Shown: positions 7,201 to 10,067 of the stretch, in pieces
Numbering within the stretch: the first letter of the stretch is position 1
Layout of the letters: each line of letters begins with the position of its first letter
From: MAG-120531 sp029242825
GTDB taxonomy: Bacteria; Bacteroidota; Bacteroidia; Flavobacteriales; Flavobacteriaceae
Direction of reading: 5' to 3'
Length of the DNA stretch: 10,067 nucleotides
NCBI GenBank assembly: GCA_029242825.1
Contig: JAQWTF010000147.1
Location: 1-10,067, forward strand
Program-made: the position numbers and the translations under genes
Notes under the pieces: model-generated
The model's database searches: none
What the model saw: the letters and a program-made list of their open reading frames with translations, nothing else
What the model was told of the DNA's origin: nothing

Positions 7201-8096
7201 TGAATCAGATAAAACACATCGCAGTAATTGGTGCTGGTACTATGGGGAATGGAATTGCCCATGTTTTTGCACAATACGGCTTTAAAGTTTCACTTATTGA
7301 CAGGGAAACATCTATCCTAAATAAAGCGCTAGAAGTCATTGAGAAAAACCTCACTAGACAAGCTGAAAAAAAACAAATTAAAAGTGCTGAAATACCTCAG
7401 ATATTATCCAGCATCAGCTTGCATAGCAAGCTAGAAGAAGGGATTGTAAATGCAAATATAGTTATTGAAGCAATTATTGAGGACTTGGAGGTTAAAAAGC
7501 AATTATTCAGAAGTTTATCTGAAATAACAGCTGCAGATACTATTCTTGCTTCCAATACCTCCTCTATCAGTATTACCCAATTAGCCCAGGTCACTTCTAA
7601 GCCTGAAAAAGTGATTGGAATGCATTTTATGAACCCTGTTCCTTTAATGACTTTAGTAGAGGTAATTTCTGGTCAAAATAGCAGTAAACAGACCATTGAT
7701 ACTGTTGAATCACTGACTCAAAAAATTGGCAAAACTGCCGTTCACGCAAAGGATTATCCTGGGTTTATTGCCAATAGAATTTTAATGCCTATGATCAATG
7801 AGGCCATTGAGACCCTCTTTCAAGGGATAGGCAGTATTGAAGGTATTGACGCAATTATGAAAGGGGGTATGAGACACCCTATGGGACCGTTACAACTAGC
7901 AGATTTTATTGGTTTAGATGTGTGTTTGTCTATTCTGAATGTATTGTACGATGGTTTTAAAAACCCCAAATACGCCCCCTCCCCTCTACTAATTAATATG
8001 GTGAACTCTGGATTATTAGGCGTGAAATCTAAGGCCGGATTCTATCTTTATGAAGATCCAAAAAATCCTATTGTAAATCCTAGTGTTAAAATATAA
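7200..8096 (+). CDS. 3-hydroxyacyl-CoA (3-hydroxybutyryl-CoA) dehydrogenase
   Basis: The enzyme interconverts 3-hydroxyacyl-CoA and 3-oxoacyl-CoA with NAD(P), as in beta-oxidation, butanoate or phenylacetate degradation; it is cytoplasmic. The 298-residue length is that of stand-alone 3-hydroxybutyryl-CoA dehydrogenases. The NAD-binding motif GAGTMGNGIAH is at residues 11-21. Catalytic residues fit by motif and spacing: Ser121 in SNTSS, His142 in GMHFMNP, Glu154 and Asn192 in GFIANR. The C-terminal domain has MRHPMGPLQLADFIGLD and ends KAGFYLYE. The ATG at 7200 overlaps the previous stop by one base and begins MNQIKHIAVIG; an in-frame TTG at 7191 would add only three residues and is less likely. 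Substrate chain length cannot be read with certainty. No thiolase or enoyl-CoA hydratase is adjacent. Confidence 0.94.
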   Translation: MNQIKHIAVIGAGTMGNGIAHVFAQYGFKVSLIDRETSILNKALEVIEKNLTRQAEKKQIKSAEIPQILSSISLHSKLEEGIVNANIVIEAIIEDLEVKKQLFRSLSEITAADTILASNTSSISITQLAQVTSKPEKVIGMHFMNPVPLMTLVEVISGQNSSKQTIDTVESLTQKIGKTAVHAKDYPGFIANRILMPMINEAIETLFQGIGSIEGIDAIMKGGMRHPMGPLQLADFIGLDVCLSILNVLYDGFKNPKYAPSPLLINMVNSGLLGVKSKAGFYLYEDPKNPIVNPSVKI

Positions 8097-8098
8097 GT

Positions 8099-8755
8099 AT
8101 GTCTATTTCAGAAAACCTAAAGTTTTTTAAAAATGAGCTCCCAGAAACGGTTAGCCTAGTCGCGGTATCTAAAACAAAACCATTAGAAGACTTAGAAGAG
8201 GCATACAGCTTTGGACAGCGAATTTTTGGGGAGAACAAGATCCAAGAAATGACAGATAAGTGGCAGCAGCTACCTAAAGAAATTGAATGGCATATGATAG
8301 GTCATGTCCAAACAAATAAGGTAAAATATATGGCGCCATACGTCTCTTTAGTCCACGGTGTAGACAGGATTAAAGTATGGAGTGAAATACAAAAACAAGG
8401 ACTTAAAAACGACAGAGTAATTCACTGCCTACTTCAAGTTCATATTGCTGAAGAAGAGACCAAATTTGGTTTTTCAGCAGAAGAAATAAAAGAAATTATT
8501 GCCCGTAAAACACTTTTAGAATTTCCTAATGCCAAAGTTGTTGGATTAATGGGGATGGCCAGTAATTCAAATGATAAAGATAAGGTTAGGGGGGAATTTA
8601 AGGGACTTCGAAAATTATTTGACTTAGCCAATGAACTGGGATGTGATTTTAAAGTGCTCTCTATGGGAATGAGTGGAGATTATAGTATTGCCATTGAAGA
8701 AGGAAGTAATATGGTCAGGGTAGGTAGTAAAATATTTGGGCATAGAAATTATTAA
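8099..8755 (+). CDS. YggS/PLPBP-family pyridoxal phosphate homeostasis protein
   Basis: Members bind pyridoxal 5'-phosphate without known catalysis and help keep free PLP and some amino-acid pools balanced; the protein is cytoplasmic and resembles the TIM barrel of alanine racemase. At 218 residues it is of family length. Lys25 in VAVSKTKP is the PLP-binding lysine. Other family marks are FGENKIQE, WHMIGHVQTNK, the segment ending TKFGF, GLMGMAS, and the phosphate-binding end SMGMSGDYSIAI with RVGSKIFG. It starts 2 nt after the dehydrogenase stop and ends 1 nt before the exonuclease ATG, so it is an internal operon gene with no room for its own promoter outside the upstream coding sequence. 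All expected motifs are present. Confidence 0.95.
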   Translation: MSISENLKFFKNELPETVSLVAVSKTKPLEDLEEAYSFGQRIFGENKIQEMTDKWQQLPKEIEWHMIGHVQTNKVKYMAPYVSLVHGVDRIKVWSEIQKQGLKNDRVIHCLLQVHIAEEETKFGFSAEEIKEIIARKTLLEFPNAKVVGLMGMASNSNDKDKVRGEFKGLRKLFDLANELGCDFKVLSMGMSGDYSIAIEEGSNMVRVGSKIFGHRNY

Positions 8756-8756
8756 T

Positions 8757-9857
8757 ATGAAGTATGCTATTCTCGACATAGAAACAACTGGTGGAAAATA
8801 CAATGAGGAGGGAATCACTGAAATTGCCATTTATCAATTTGATGGGAATGAAATCACAGACCAATTTATTAGCCTTGTAAATCCAGAAAAAAGCATTCAG
8901 GCCTTTGTTGTAAAACTGACTGGTATTTCTGATAAAATGGTTAAGGGTGCCCCTAAATTTCATGAAATAGCCAAAAGAATCATTGAAATTACGGAAGATT
9001 GTATTCTCATTGCACACAATGCACAGTTCGACTATAGAATTCTAAAAACTGAATACAATCGATTGGGTTACGATTATCAAAGAAAAACACTTTGTACGGT
9101 AGATTTATCCAAAAAACTCATTCCAAATATGGAATCTTACAGCTTGGGTAAATTAGTAAGGGCTTTAGGAATCCCTGTATCTGATAGGCACAGAGCCAAT
9201 GGAGACGCTTTAGCTACACTTAAATTGTTTAAACTGCTTTTATCTAAAGAAGAGGACCACCAAAGTATTTCAGAACTTACCCGATCTGAGAACACAGGCA
9301 TATTGACCAACAAACAAATAGATTTATTGGATCAAATACCTAATGAAACTGGCTTAGTCAGTTTTCTAGACAAGGAAGATCAAGTTATCTATGTTTTGGC
9401 CAGTGATCAATTAAAAAAAGACATTACCCAGCTATTCACCAAGCAATCCAGTATAGCTAAGAGTGTAAACAAAAAAATGAGGCAAGTAAAAGTTACCCTA
9501 ACAGGAAGTCTTTTAATGGCTCAAATGAAATATCAATTGGCATTGACAAAGTTTAGACCCAAATACAATAGAATGCCTACAAAGAAATCTGTGCAAACAG
9601 CTGTGGATATGGACTATCCTTTTCAAGATGGTTTAATGATTGACCGAGGCAGAAACGAAGGGGAAAAGAGTGTTTATAGGATAAAAAGTAGCAAATTACA
9701 CTCGCTGGGATATGTTGAATTGAATTACCAACTTAACAATGAAGCTATTTTAGATCAATTACTCAATACAGTAAAAGAAAACAATCCATTGAAAAAGATA
9801 CTTCTCAGCAGCCATTTAAAAAAACCACTGAAATTACATTCCTTAGAAGTCAAATAA
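8757..9857 (+). CDS. DnaQ-like 3'-5' exonuclease fused to a degenerate GIY-YIG domain
   Basis: This 366-residue protein begins with a DEDDh exonuclease domain (about 1-165), as in the DNA polymerase III epsilon subunit: Exo I DIETTG with Asp7 and Glu9, Exo II HNAQFD with Asp92, and Exo III HRANGDA with His145 and Asp150. All five catalytic residues are present, so this domain should be active on DNA or RNA 3' ends. Residues ~190-276 follow the outline of a UvrC/Cho-type GIY-YIG endonuclease domain, ending in PKYNRM, but its active site is gone: GIY is GLV (199-201), YIG is YVL (212-214), the Arg position is Asp222 and the Glu position is Tyr259. A C-terminal part (~280-366) is uncharacterised. 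The ATG at 8757 is one base after the YggS-family stop and starts MKYAILDIETTG; a TTG at 8736 would add seven residues inside that gene and is not favoured. Confidence 0.9.
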   Translation: MKYAILDIETTGGKYNEEGITEIAIYQFDGNEITDQFISLVNPEKSIQAFVVKLTGISDKMVKGAPKFHEIAKRIIEITEDCILIAHNAQFDYRILKTEYNRLGYDYQRKTLCTVDLSKKLIPNMESYSLGKLVRALGIPVSDRHRANGDALATLKLFKLLLSKEEDHQSISELTRSENTGILTNKQIDLLDQIPNETGLVSFLDKEDQVIYVLASDQLKKDITQLFTKQSSIAKSVNKKMRQVKVTLTGSLLMAQMKYQLALTKFRPKYNRMPTKKSVQTAVDMDYPFQDGLMIDRGRNEGEKSVYRIKSSKLHSLGYVELNYQLNNEAILDQLLNTVKENNPLKKILLSSHLKKPLKLHSLEVK

Positions 9858-9889
9858 TTAAATTATCTTAATGGAGCAATAAGTCAATC

Positions 9890-9910
9890 TATTATAGCAT
9901 CCATATAATA
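9890..9910. repeat. Small AT-only inverted repeat between the exonuclease and channel genes
   Basis: TATTATA (9890-9896) and TATAATA (9904-9910) are inverted copies around seven bases. It lies in the 78-nt gap after the exonuclease stop. There is no following T tract, so it is not a convincing terminator; it may be a weak hairpin, a binding site or chance in AT-rich DNA. Confidence 0.25.
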
Positions 9911-9935
9911 TTACCTTCTAAAAAACAAACTGATT

Positions 9936-10067
9936 TTGAAATCGAATACTTTAAAACAATTTAAAATAAAAGTTCACGAAATCATTTACGAAGCAGACAC
10001 CCCTATGGGCAAAGCTTTTGATGTGCTCTTAGCTGTTTTAATTCTTTTTAGTGTGCTTATTGTTATG
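9936..10067 (+). CDS. Probable voltage-gated-type ion channel/ion transporter, N-terminal fragment
   Basis: Only the first 44 codons are inside the window. From a TTG at 9936 the product reads KSNTLKQF, a basic stretch, then HEIIYEADTPMGKAFDVLL and a hydrophobic run (AVLILFSVLIVM) that looks like the first transmembrane helix. The EIIYEADTPxGKxFD pattern followed directly by a helix is how I recall the N-termini of bacterial six-helix Ion_trans potassium channels, so this is a family guess from a short piece. The frame is open back to 9909 without an ATG; the next in-frame ATG (10004) would cut off the cytoplasmic lead-in, so TTG is the most sensible start. It follows the exonuclease by 78 nt and may be the operon's last gene or a separate unit. 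Confidence 0.6.
   Translation, partial: MKSNTLKQFKIKVHEIIYEADTPMGKAFDVLLAVLILFSVLIVM

Noticed and set aside
1..10067. Search by eye for mobile elements, CRISPR repeats, toxin-antitoxin pairs, defence systems and tRNA genes.
   Set aside because: No transposase, integrase, direct-repeat array, tRNA-like cloverleaf or small toxin-antitoxin pair was seen; all large frames are explained by chromosomal genes.

Overview
The window reads as chromosomal DNA of a marine-type member of the Flavobacteriaceae (phylum Bacteroidota). The support is AT-rich DNA; starts preceded by A/T-rich stretches with no Shine-Dalgarno motif; candidate -7 promoter boxes of the Bacteroidota form TAnnTTTG; secreted proteins whose predicted signal peptides end just before Gln (SAQ, GYGQ); and a DUF5686-like outer-membrane protein, a family typical of this phylum. 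The genus cannot be fixed from the sequence alone.

Layout. Positions 1-2395 hold most of clpB, whose first ~65-70 codons lie before the window; it ends at a strong intrinsic terminator (2418-2448). A second plus-strand group follows: a TetR-family regulator (2469-3077), a secreted histidine phosphatase starting one base after it (3079-3597), smpB (3623-4084) and an outer-membrane DUF5686-like barrel overlapping smpB by 8 nt (4077-5492). On the minus strand, pcm (5489-6130) converges on the barrel gene with overlapping stop codons. A divergent intergenic region of 110 nt (6131-6240) carries a perfect 11-bp inverted repeat with a candidate promoter box in one arm. From 6241 a very compact plus-strand operon runs: a Gfo/Idh/MocA oxidoreductase, a 3-hydroxybutyryl-CoA dehydrogenase, a YggS-type PLP-homeostasis protein, a DnaQ-like exonuclease with a decayed GIY-YIG domain, and, after 78 nt, the beginning of a probable ion channel cut by the window end. 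No stretch over 300 bases lacks a gene.

How the genes fit together. Several products deal with protein damage: ClpB dissolves aggregates, SmpB rescues stalled ribosomes, and Pcm repairs isoaspartyl residues. They are in different transcription units, so this is a theme and not a proven pathway. The 6241-9857 operon mixes central metabolism (acyl-CoA and sugar-type dehydrogenases, PLP balance) with a nuclease; spacings of -1, 2 and 1 nt imply co-transcription.

I see no phage, insertion sequence, CRISPR array, tRNA, rRNA or defence island. This is mostly ordinary core genome. The points most worth a second look are the exonuclease fusion that has lost all its GIY-YIG catalytic residues, the short DUF5686-like protein lacking the usual N-terminal domain, and the inverted repeat between pcm and the oxidoreductase operon.
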